Below, piece after piece: positions 5,693 to 12,413 of a stretch of DNA of 21,048 nt. Made by a program: the position numbers and the translations under genes. Numbering within the stretch: position 1 is the stretch's first letter; every line of letters begins with the position of its first letter. This stretch comes from Prevotellamassilia sp. (GTDB lineage: Bacteria; Bacteroidota; Bacteroidia; Bacteroidales; Bacteroidaceae). The notes under the pieces are model-generated. The model saw nothing but the letters and a program-made list of their open reading frames with translations. It made no database searches and had not been told where the DNA came from. Location: positions 1 through 21,048 of the forward strand of contig VSQE01000044.1 in NCBI GenBank assembly GCA_009775705.1. Direction: 5' to 3'.

Positions 5693-6709
5693 ATGACACT
5701 CATAGAACAACTCATCGCACATGCCAAAAACGACAAACAGCGCATCGTGCTCCCCGAGGGAACCGAAGAACGCACCCTCAAAGCCGCCAACCAGATCCTG
5801 ACCGACGGCGTAGCCGACCTTATCCTCCTCGGCAACCCCGAAGAAATACACGGCCTCGCCAAGGAATGGGGACTCGGAAACATCAGCAAGGCCACTATCA
5901 TCGACCCTGCCAACCATCCCAAACAGGAAGAATATGCCCAGCTGCTCTGCGAACTCCGCAAGAAGAAAGGCATGACCATTGAGGAAGCCCGCAAGAAAGT
6001 GCTCGACCCGCTCTTCCTCGGCTGCCTCATCATCAAGTCCGGCGATGCCGACGGCCAGCTGGCCGGAGCCCGCAACACCACCGGCGACGTTCTCCGCCCT
6101 GCCCTACAGATCATCAAGACCGCTCCGGGCATCACCTGTGTCAGCGGAGCCATGCTGCTGCTGACCATCGCCCCCGAATGCGGCGACAACGGAGTGCTCG
6201 TGATGGGCGACGTGGCCGTCACCCCCGTTCCCGATGCCAACCAGCTGGCCCAGATAGCCGTCTGCACCGCCCGCACCGCAAAGGCCGTGGCCGGAATAGA
6301 GCCACGCGTGGCCATGCTGTCGTTCTCGACCAAAGGTTCAGCCAAACACGAAGTGGTGGACAAGGTGGTGGAAGCCTTCAACATGGCACGCGAGATGGAT
6401 CCCTCGCTCGTCATCGACGGCGAGCTACAGGCCGATGCCGCGCTCGTTCCCTCGGTAGGCGCCTCCAAAGCTCCGGGCAGCCCCATCGCCGGAAAAGCCA
6501 ACGTGCTGGTAGTGCCGAGCCTTGAAGTGGGCAACATCGGCTACAAGCTTGTGCAGCGTCTGGGACACGCCACTGCCGTGGGCCCCATCCTGCAAGGCAT
6601 TGCCCGCCCTGTCAACGACCTGTCGCGCGGCTGTTCCATCGAAGACATCTACATGATGGTGGCCATCACCGCCAACCAGGCCATCGCCGCCAAGGAACTG
6701 GAAAAATAA
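5693..6709 (+). CDS. pta: Phosphate acetyltransferase, short form
   Basis: Interconverts acetyl-CoA plus phosphate and acetyl phosphate plus CoA. With acetate kinase it makes ATP during acetate formation, central in fermenting gut Bacteroidales. The 338 residues are the catalytic domain only, without the N-terminal DRTGG-type domains of E. coli Pta. Family signatures include DVAVTPVPDANQLAQIA, DGELQADAALVPSVGASKAP and GPILQGIARPVNDLSRG. S311, R312 and D318 align with the catalytic Ser, Arg and Asp described for the Methanosarcina enzyme. It is probably co-transcribed with pyrH (42-base gap, no promoter seen). Acetate kinase, often next to pta, is not found here: a hairpin and a tRNA follow. 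Confidence 0.95.
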   Translation: MTLIEQLIAHAKNDKQRIVLPEGTEERTLKAANQILTDGVADLILLGNPEEIHGLAKEWGLGNISKATIIDPANHPKQEEYAQLLCELRKKKGMTIEEARKKVLDPLFLGCLIIKSGDADGQLAGARNTTGDVLRPALQIIKTAPGITCVSGAMLLLTIAPECGDNGVLVMGDVAVTPVPDANQLAQIAVCTARTAKAVAGIEPRVAMLSFSTKGSAKHEVVDKVVEAFNMAREMDPSLVIDGELQADAALVPSVGASKAPGSPIAGKANVLVVPSLEVGNIGYKLVQRLGHATAVGPILQGIARPVNDLSRGCSIEDIYMMVAITANQAIAAKELEK

Positions 6710-6731
6710 GGACAGCAACCCCATAGAAGCA

Positions 6732-6783
6732 AAAGTTCTCCCGACGAACATCCGCCTGCTGCGCGATTCGTCGGGAGAACTTT
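6732..6783 (+). terminator. Long hairpin after pta
   Basis: A perfect 17-bp stem (6732-6748 with 6767-6783, AAAGTTCTCCCGACGAA) encloses an 18-base loop. It begins 22 bases after the pta stop. The T-run after it is short (TTT then GCATATT), so it may also act as an mRNA-stabilising 3' hairpin. Confidence 0.65.
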
Positions 6784-6803
6784 GCATATTCGGGTCCTAA
6801 AAC

Positions 6804-6834
6804 TTGCACGGAAAGAAAAAAATCTTTACCTTTG
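6804..6834 (+). promoter_or_regulatory. Promoter of the tRNA-Pro gene
   Basis: TTG (6804-6806), 20 bases, then TACCTTTG (6827-6834) followed by CACC. It lies 40 bases before the mature tRNA. Confidence 0.7.
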
Positions 6835-6838
6835 CACC

Positions 6839-6869
6839 GTTTCCTCCGCACGCCTTGTGCGGAGGAAAC
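6839..6869 (+). other. 5' leader hairpin of the tRNA precursor
   Basis: A perfect 13-bp stem (6839-6851 and 6857-6869, arm GTTTCCTCCGCAC) with a five-base loop GCCTT, ending five bases before the tRNA. From the promoter position the transcript should start at or next to the base of this stem. No T-run follows, so it is not a terminator. Confidence 0.6.
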
Positions 6870-6874
6870 GCCTT

Positions 6875-6949
6875 CGGGGTGTAGCGCAGTCCGGTTAGCG
6901 CACCTGCTTTGGGAGCAGGGGGTCACAGGTTCGAATCCTGTTACCCCGA
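6875..6949 (+). tRNA. tRNA-Pro (anticodon TGG)
   Basis: A 75-nt cloverleaf: acceptor CGGGGTG paired with TACCCCG (one G-T wobble) and discriminator A6949; D-arm with GCGC stems; anticodon stem CCTGC/GCAGG around loop TTTGGGA, giving anticodon TGG; T-arm ACAGG-TTCGAAT-CCTGT. CCA is not encoded, so it must be added after transcription. No copy of its 3' end was seen elsewhere in the window, so there is no sign that it served as an integration site here. Confidence 0.95.
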
Positions 6950-6951
6950 CA

Positions 6952-6997
6952 AAATTTGCGGCAATCCTCCTGTATTCGGGAAGATTGCCGCAAATTT
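6952..6997 (+). terminator. Terminator after tRNA-Pro
   Basis: A perfect 15-bp stem (6952-6966 and 6983-6997, arm AAATTTGCGGCAATC) just three bases beyond the tRNA. The TTT at the end of the 3' arm and the A-rich base make it usable in both directions, so it may also serve the leftward DUF2442 gene, which ends at 7038. Confidence 0.75.
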
Positions 6998-7037
6998 CGT
7001 TAAAAAAAGAGGAAGAGAATGTTAAGCCGGAGAGAAA

Positions 7038-7445
7038 TCAGAACACAGCGGCAGCGAGTTCCACTCCTAAACCACGGACTACGGCCAAAATTTCCTTACG
7101 CCGCGCTTCGGAAGGACACTTGATTCCGTTCACATACTGAGCAAAAAGACTTTGACTGATGCCAACCCGACGCGCCACTGCAGCGATGTTGATTTCGGGA
7201 TGCGAAAGGAAAAAACGACTCATGCCTTCCGGCTCAGGCTGTTCATATTCAAAACTCTCAAAGGAAACATCCTCGTCAAGTTGCGGCCAATGTATGCCAT
7301 CGAGACCCATCTCATACCGTGCCCGTTCACTGTCTGAAGCGGTACGCAGACGGCGGTAATAAAGAAGAGACTGCCACAAGGTACGGCCATCATCCGTGAG
7401 GCCGTAGATACGGTCATCAGCAAACCAGATACGTGTAATTTTCAT
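7038..7445 (-). CDS. DUF2442 protein with a C-terminal helix-turn-helix-like region
   Basis: A 135-residue protein. Residues 1-60 fit DUF2442: a start with ITRIWFADDRIYGLTDDGR, then LYYRRL and the conserved ending GIHWPQLDEDVSFE. Residues about 85-130 (INIAAVARRVGISQSLFAQY, then VNGIKCPSEARRKEIL) look like an XRE-type helix-turn-helix. The gene follows the DUF4160 gene by 18 bases on the same strand. DUF4160 and DUF2442 genes are widely found as adjacent pairs and are suspected to be toxin-antitoxin-like, though I know of no firm function. A DNA-binding domain on the second partner would suit an autoregulating antitoxin. That role is inference. Confidence 0.8.
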   Translation of the reverse strand: MKITRIWFADDRIYGLTDDGRTLWQSLLYYRRLRTASDSERARYEMGLDGIHWPQLDEDVSFESFEYEQPEPEGMSRFFLSHPEINIAAVARRVGISQSLFAQYVNGIKCPSEARRKEILAVVRGLGVELAAAVF

Positions 7446-7463
7446 ATCTTGCCTCCTTTCAAT

Positions 7464-7721
7464 CTATTTGCCCAAGAAATATTCATTCCACTTTTCGATG
7501 GCCAGTTCCTTATTCTCCTCCAGCACGGATTCAGCAAGACGAAGATCTTTAGGCTTGAGTCCCTTGTTCTCCACCAAAACGATTCCTTCGGGCAGTACAT
7601 TGAACTTGGCCGTTCCGTCCGCGCCTTCCACGTGCACATGGATAGGTTCATGCTCTCGCGAGAAAAAGAAAAAGCGCAGACAAACAGAAAAATCCTCCTC
7701 AGTTTCCATTTGACATGACAT
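7464..7721 (-). CDS. DUF4160 protein
   Basis: A small 85-residue protein with the DUF4160 signature FFFFSREHEPIHVHVEG, followed by AKFN, GIVLVENKGL and a C-terminal helix ending EKWNEYFLGK. The His-rich HVHV strand is conserved in the family, whose biochemical role is unknown. It is the upstream partner of the DUF2442 gene, 18 bases away. The N-terminus is uncertain: ATG at 7721 or 7709 gives METEEDFSVCLRFFFF. A neighbouring frame encodes IFLFVC at the same place, which resembles the usual family start (IFxFxGLRFFFFS), so a one-base deletion near 7670 cannot be excluded. No -7 box is obvious upstream. Confidence 0.75.
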   Translation of the reverse strand: MSCQMETEEDFSVCLRFFFFSREHEPIHVHVEGADGTAKFNVLPEGIVLVENKGLKPKDLRLAESVLEENKELAIEKWNEYFLGK

Positions 7722-7802
7722 ACCGGCAAGTACCCCGACAAGTATCCACTATCTTCAATTTTATTTAGCACTGCGGCCGAAGGGCCTTTTCTGTTTTTTG
7801 AT

Positions 7803-7810
7803 TACCTTTG
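7803..7810 (+). promoter_or_regulatory. -7 box upstream of the MarC-family gene
   Basis: TACCTTTG followed by CACG, 20 bases before the ATG. No clear -33 element; a T-rich stretch lies there. A short GGCC-GAAG-GGCC hairpin followed by TTTT lies just upstream (about 7776-7790). Confidence 0.55.
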
Positions 7811-7829
7811 CACGTCGAACAAAAAAATC

Positions 7830-8447
7830 ATGCTTATGACCTTCAGTTACATCCTGTCCCGTCTGGACATCCAGCAAATAGCCAGCACGTTCATTGTTCT
7901 GTTCGCCGTGCTCGATGTGTTAGGCTCCACTCCCATCATCATTGACCTGAAAACCAAAGGGAGGCCCGTCAACGCCACCCAGGCCACGTTGCTGTCTACC
8001 GCCCTGCTGCTGGGCTTCTTCTTCGCGGGCGACGTGATGCTGCGGTTGTTCAACGTGGACATCGAATCGTTTGCCGTGGCCGGATCGCTGGTCATCTTCC
8101 TCATGTCGCTGGAAATGATTCTGGACATCGAGATATTCAAGAACACCGGCCCCATCAAGGAGGCTACGCTCGTCCCCGTGGTATTCCCGCTGCTGGCAGG
8201 TGCCGGATCGTTCACCACGCTGCTCTCGCTGCGTGCCGAATATGCCAGTCCGAACATCCTGATCGGCCTGTTGCTGAACATGGTGTTCGTCTACTTCGTG
8301 CTGCGCGCCACGGAGAAGATGGAGCGCATCATCAGCCCGAGTGCCATCTACCTGCTACGCAAATTTTTCGGCATCATTCTGCTGTCCATCTCGGTACGCC
8401 TGTTCACAGCCAACCTCCAGTCGCTGCTGACGAACCTGCCGTCGTAA
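7830..8447 (+). CDS. MarC-family integral membrane protein
   Basis: A 205-residue, very hydrophobic protein with about six predicted membrane helices (for example IASTFIVLFAVLDVLGSTPI, TALLLGFFFAGDVML, AVAGSLVIFLMSLEMIL, ILIGLLLNMVFVYFVL). The pattern VLDVLGSTPIIIDL near the N-terminus and VPVVFPLLAGAGSFTTLL in the middle are typical of MarC/YchE/YhgN proteins. The molecular function is unknown; the old link to multiple antibiotic resistance was not upheld. Length is normal. A second ATG two codons in (7836) is equally plausible. It converges on the flavin reductase-like gene with a 10-base gap. Confidence 0.85.
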   Translation: MLMTFSYILSRLDIQQIASTFIVLFAVLDVLGSTPIIIDLKTKGRPVNATQATLLSTALLLGFFFAGDVMLRLFNVDIESFAVAGSLVIFLMSLEMILDIEIFKNTGPIKEATLVPVVFPLLAGAGSFTTLLSLRAEYASPNILIGLLLNMVFVYFVLRATEKMERIISPSAIYLLRKFFGIILLSISVRLFTANLQSLLTNLPS

Positions 8448-8456
8448 ACGCAGGTT
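8433..8456 (+). terminator. Small hairpin between convergent genes
   Basis: A 7-bp stem AACCTGC (8433-8439)/GCAGGTT (8450-8456) straddles the stop codon of the MarC-family gene and ends two bases before the convergent stop. No strong T-run, so it is a weak terminator at best. Confidence 0.3.
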
Positions 8457-8457
8457 C

Positions 8458-8967
8458 TCAGTCCTCAAGCACTTCCTCAATACCGATGACGTAGACCGTA
8501 TGGAATCCGCCGGCCTCCGGGCCGTACCAGCGGGCCAGCGTCTCCTTGTCCAGAAACTCCTCGGGCCGCATCTCCGTGCGATAGAGTTTGCGGCCCACAA
8601 CCGTGAGACGGGCCTGCGAGAAGGTGACACATCCGCCGGCAACGAGAACGGGCGTAAGTCCGGCCTGCGCCACCTTGTCGCAGTCGCGGCCCGAAAGCGT
8701 GCCGCACAGGCTGAGCGCCTTGCGGTGGCCGTCTCCCAAGAAAGCAAGCGTCAGCCGGTCGGTCTCCTCGATAAACTGGTGCGTGTAGCGCTCGGGACGC
8801 ACGAAGATGAAAGCCACGGGCCGGTTCCACAGCCACCCCAGACCACCCCACGATGCGGTCATAGTATTGAAATGATCAGGGGTTCCGGCAGTGACGAGCA
8901 TCCATTCCTTGCCGATGATGCTGAAAGTGTCTTCGCTGCCCAGGCGGGCGATGTCTGTCTGTTTCAT
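8458..8967 (-). CDS. Flavin reductase-like, FMN-binding split-barrel protein
   Basis: A 169-residue cytoplasmic protein of the flavin reductase-like family, which binds FMN and uses NAD(P)H in many members. The pattern WMLVTAGTPDHFNTMTASWG near residues 23-42 is the flavin-phosphate binding strand-turn typical of the family; PVAFIFVRPERYTHQFIEET and the closing YVIGIEEVLE also fit. No partner oxygenase or ferredoxin is next to it, so the physiological acceptor is unknown. Length is normal. It has its own upstream -7 box. Confidence 0.85.
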   Translation of the reverse strand: MKQTDIARLGSEDTFSIIGKEWMLVTAGTPDHFNTMTASWGGLGWLWNRPVAFIFVRPERYTHQFIEETDRLTLAFLGDGHRKALSLCGTLSGRDCDKVAQAGLTPVLVAGGCVTFSQARLTVVGRKLYRTEMRPEEFLDKETLARWYGPEAGGFHTVYVIGIEEVLED

Positions 8968-9034
8968 ACTTACAATTTCTTTTTTAATTCCGCATTTATA
9001 TTTTGCCGCGAAAAGAGTGTTTCCTTTCCCGCAG

Positions 9035-9042
9035 CAAAGATA
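9035..9042 (-). promoter_or_regulatory. -7 box of the flavin reductase-like gene
   Basis: TATCTTTG on the minus strand followed by CTGC, about 68 bases before the ATG. No good -33 match. Confidence 0.55.
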
Positions 9043-9392
9043 CTGTTTTTTCCGGAAAGGCCATTGGCCCCGCCACTCTTACATTTCCAAGCAAATCATG
9101 GAAAAATATAGGTCTCGCTGTCACAAACCGCCGTTTCATGTGTCTTAACATATAGACAGAGGGAAGAAAACCGCTATGTTACCGTATGTTAAATCGGGGG
9201 GGGATAATTTCTATATCAGACAAATACATTACCTTTACAGAAAGCTGGCTGAACTCGGCAATTTGCAAGTAAACTTGCATTGCACTCATTGGCACAATCT
9301 TTGTAGGCAATACAACCCGACCGCACCCACCGAGGCTTCTGTTCCACACAAGAGAATCATCTTTTATTTAACCTGTAACAACCTGAACAACA
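9043..9392 (+). promoter_or_regulatory. Upstream region of the outer-membrane barrel gene
   Basis: About 350 bases without a gene. Visible are a run of eight G (9196-9203), a near-consensus -7 box TACCTTTA near 9229-9236, and a 16-base palindrome TGCAAGT-AA-ACTTGCA (9264-9279) downstream of that box, which could be an operator. A long leader of about 150 bases precedes the ATG at 9393. Confidence 0.4.
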
Positions 9393-12311
9393 ATGAAAAA
9401 CAAGCTATTGCTAATCTCCATAGGCCTGCTGACGGGGATGCCGGTGGCGGCACAGCTGAAGGCGCACTACGGCATTTACGGAAACGTGATGAACTCCGTC
9501 ACGCGCAAAGACCTCATAGGCGCACGCGTCTATCTGGAGCGGCCGGACGGCACAGTGACGGATTCGTGCCAGATTAATTGGGGAAACCGGGTGGGAAACC
9601 GGGATGCCGTATACTCTTTCTACCTGCCCAAACAAGGCGGACACTACCGCCTGCGCTGCGAGGCGGACGGCTACGAGACGGAACTGCTCAACATAGACAG
9701 CATCCCCTTCACAGGGCGCAATGCTTTCCGCCATACAGGCGACATACTGATGCGCCGCCGGCAGAAAGAACGTCAGCTGGGAGCGGCCACCGTGACGGCC
9801 TCGAAGGTGAAGATCTACACGAAAGGCGACACCATTGTCTATAACGCCGATGCCTTCCAGCTGGCCGAAGGGTCGATGCTCGACGCCCTGATCCGTCAGT
9901 TGCCGGGTGCGGAACTGAAGGACGACGGACGCATCCTGGTGAACGGCAAACAAGTGGAAAGCCTGCTGCTCAACGGCGATGATTTCTTCAAGGGAAACAA
10001 CCAGGTGATGCTCGACAACCTGCCCTCCTATATGGTGCAGAACGTGCAGGTGTACGACAAGGACGGCCGCCTCTCGAAGTTTGCCGGCAAGAACATGGGC
10101 GACCGCGAACTGGTGATGGACGTGAAGCTGAAAAAGCAATACAGCATCGGATGGATTGCCAACGTGGAAGGCGGCTACGGCACGGAAGAACGCTACCTGG
10201 GCCGCCTTTTCGCCTTGCGCTTCACGCCACAGTCGCGCGTCTCCCTCTACGGCAACATGAACAACCTGAACGACAACCGCAAGCCGGGCGAGAACAGCGA
10301 ATGGACTCCCGAGAAAATGCCGCTGGGACTGGTCACCACCAAGACGGGAGGACTGGACTACCAGGTGAAGGACCGCCTGCAACACTACGAGGTGAACGGC
10401 AGCGCCAGCGTGAACTATACGGGCGGCGACTTCTACACACGCACTTCGGCCGTCAGTTTCCTGCCGCAAGGCGACACCTACCGGTACGGAAACAGCCGGC
10501 AGACCAACAGCAACCTGAGCGTCAGCACGCAGCATTACTTCGAATACAAGTGGAGCAACATGCAGGAGACCAGCATTCGTCCCAGTTTCAGTCACCGCCG
10601 CTGGAAAAATCACGGAAACAGCCTCTCGGCCACCTTCTCCGAAGATCCCTTCCCCTTTGCGGGCACGGGACTGCTCGACAGCATCAGCCGTCCCGACGCA
10701 GGACCGCTGCTGCGCCGGCTCGCCCTGAACCGTTATCTCGCACAAAGCAAGGGTGAGGGCCACACCACCAGCGCCAATGTGGGTATGTATACCTATCTGA
10801 AGCCTAACAACTCCGACATCATCATTTTCAACGCCTGGACAGACTGGCAAGAAAGCCGCAGTGACAACTTCAGCCATACGCTCTACGACTATCCGGCCGC
10901 GGGTGGAACGCTGCCCTCCGACTTCCGCAACCGCTGGTCCCATTCCTCGCCCGACCGCGAACTGACATACGGCTTCAAGGGTGACTACTACTTCTGGTTC
11001 CCCAACAATCTCTGCATCACACCCGGATATTCGTTCAGCCAGGAACACACGGACAAGGATTACGCACTGAACCGTCTGGAACAACTGGACGGATGGGCAG
11101 AAGGCTCAGACCATCCCCTCGGCGCACTGCCCTCGGAAGTGGATTTCACACTACGCACACTCGACTTGCAGAACAGCTACCGCCACAACCAGACCAACAC
11201 ATGGCATCAGGTCAACCTCTATTCCAAATGGGAGGGGAAGGGCGACAGCGAACATTCCTCGGGCTACTGGCGCGTCAGCATCAACCTCCCGGTACGCTTT
11301 GCCCGTTACCGTATGACCTACTCCCGCGCCGGAAAGGACCTGAATCCACACCGCAACACGGTATTCTTCCAGCCGCATTTCAAGTTGGAACGCTACTGGA
11401 ACAGCTGGAACAGCAATCTCACCGCCGAATACCGCCTCTCCGCCACTGCCGTAGACCTGACCGATCTCCTCGACATCGAAAGCAACTCAGACCCCCTGAA
11501 CATACACACCGGGAACCCCGCACTGAAAGACACCAAGACGCACAACATCAACGTCAGGATGAAGCACAACCGGCCCGACAAGCAACGCTTCTTCAGCGGC
11601 AGTGCCGGCTACCGCCTGAGGAAAGATGCCAAGACCATGAGCTTCACCTACGACCGTGCCACAGGCGTACGCCGTTACCGGCCCGACAACATCAACGGAA
11701 ACTACATAATCTGGGGCAGCGCGAACTATACCTTACCCCTCGACCACAAACGCCGGCTGACACTCAACACCTACACCTATGGCGAATACTCGCACAGCGT
11801 GGACCTGATTTCCACCACCACCGAGGCCCCGCAGCGCAGCACCGGAAGAATCACCTGGATCACCGAGACCCTGCGCCTGGACTACCGCATCCGGAAAGTG
11901 AAAATCGGCGCAAAGGGCTACCTGGGCTATAACAACGTGCGCTCCTCGCGCGAGGACTTCGGCACGCAAAACGTCTACGACTTCAACTACGGTCCCACAC
12001 TACAGGCCGATCTGCCCTGGGGCATCCAGTTCTCCACGGACCTGACCCTGTACTGCCGCCGCGGCTATGACGACCCCGAAGCCAACACGAACAATCTGGT
12101 GTGGAACGCGCGCCTCAGCAAACGGGTGCCCAAGGCAAACCTCACGTTCCTGATAGACGGATTCGACATGCTGGGCAAACTCTCGAACCTGACGATGACC
12201 ATGAACTCGCAGGGACGCACCGAGACCTACCGCAACGTGATTCCCCGCTACTTCATGGCACACGTCATCTACCGTCTCAACATCAAGCCTAAGAAAAAGC
12301 CGGGCGAATAA
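9393..12311 (+). CDS. TonB-receptor-like outer-membrane beta-barrel protein
   Basis: A 972-residue protein with a signal peptide (MKNKLLLISIGLLTGMPVAAQ). Next come a carboxypeptidase-D-regulatory-like beta domain (about 27-115, with GNVMNSVTRKDLIGARVYL and DGYETE) and a plug-like region (about 130-225, including GDTIVYNADAFQLAEGSMLD, LIRQLPGAEL and LLLNGDDFFKGN). The rest, to the C-terminus, is a long array of amphipathic strands forming the barrel. This domain order is that of the Bacteroidota outer-membrane barrel family related to TonB-dependent receptors but lacking an obvious SusD partner; ligand and transport role are unknown. A SusD-like gene, anti-sigma factor or sensor is absent, so it is not a standard polysaccharide-utilisation locus. 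It ends in a positively charged tail (KPKKKPGE) after the last strand. It converges on the beta-galactosidase gene. Confidence 0.85.
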   Translation: MKNKLLLISIGLLTGMPVAAQLKAHYGIYGNVMNSVTRKDLIGARVYLERPDGTVTDSCQINWGNRVGNRDAVYSFYLPKQGGHYRLRCEADGYETELLNIDSIPFTGRNAFRHTGDILMRRRQKERQLGAATVTASKVKIYTKGDTIVYNADAFQLAEGSMLDALIRQLPGAELKDDGRILVNGKQVESLLLNGDDFFKGNNQVMLDNLPSYMVQNVQVYDKDGRLSKFAGKNMGDRELVMDVKLKKQYSIGWIANVEGGYGTEERYLGRLFALRFTPQSRVSLYGNMNNLNDNRKPGENSEWTPEKMPLGLVTTKTGGLDYQVKDRLQHYEVNGSASVNYTGGDFYTRTSAVSFLPQGDTYRYGNSRQTNSNLSVSTQHYFEYKWSNMQETSIRPSFSHRRWKNHGNSLSATFSEDPFPFAGTGLLDSISRPDAGPLLRRLALNRYLAQSKGEGHTTSANVGMYTYLKPNNSDIIIFNAWTDWQESRSDNFSHTLYDYPAAGGTLPSDFRNRWSHSSPDRELTYGFKGDYYFWFPNNLCITPGYSFSQEHTDKDYALNRLEQLDGWAEGSDHPLGALPSEVDFTLRTLDLQNSYRHNQTNTWHQVNLYSKWEGKGDSEHSSGYWRVSINLPVRFARYRMTYSRAGKDLNPHRNTVFFQPHFKLERYWNSWNSNLTAEYRLSATAVDLTDLLDIESNSDPLNIHTGNPALKDTKTHNINVRMKHNRPDKQRFFSGSAGYRLRKDAKTMSFTYDRATGVRRYRPDNINGNYIIWGSANYTLPLDHKRRLTLNTYTYGEYSHSVDLISTTTEAPQRSTGRITWITETLRLDYRIRKVKIGAKGYLGYNNVRSSREDFGTQNVYDFNYGPTLQADLPWGIQFSTDLTLYCRRGYDDPEANTNNLVWNARLSKRVPKANLTFLIDGFDMLGKLSNLTMTMNSQGRTETYRNVIPRYFMAHVIYRLNIKPKKKPGE

Positions 12312-12355
12312 GCCCTTCGTCAACGTGTTTCCTAAAAAGGAACTATAATAAACCT

Positions 12356-12399
12356 AAAACGCCAGCCTGCAAGGATTAACTTGTAAGCTGGCGTTTTTT
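12356..12399 (+). terminator. Bidirectional terminator between two large convergent genes
   Basis: An 11-bp stem AAAACGCCAGC (12356-12366)/GCTGGCGTTTT (12387-12397) continues into TT rightward; leftward the other arm gives TTTT after GGCG. It lies 44 bases after the barrel gene stop and 15 before the stop of the leftward beta-galactosidase gene, so it can serve both. Confidence 0.85.
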
Positions 12400-12413
12400 C
12401 ATAAGAGATGTTC

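Noticed and set aside
6875..6949. tRNA-Pro as an integration site for a mobile element
   Set aside because: No duplicate of the tRNA 3' end and no integrase beside it; the recombinases are on the far side of pyrH-pta.
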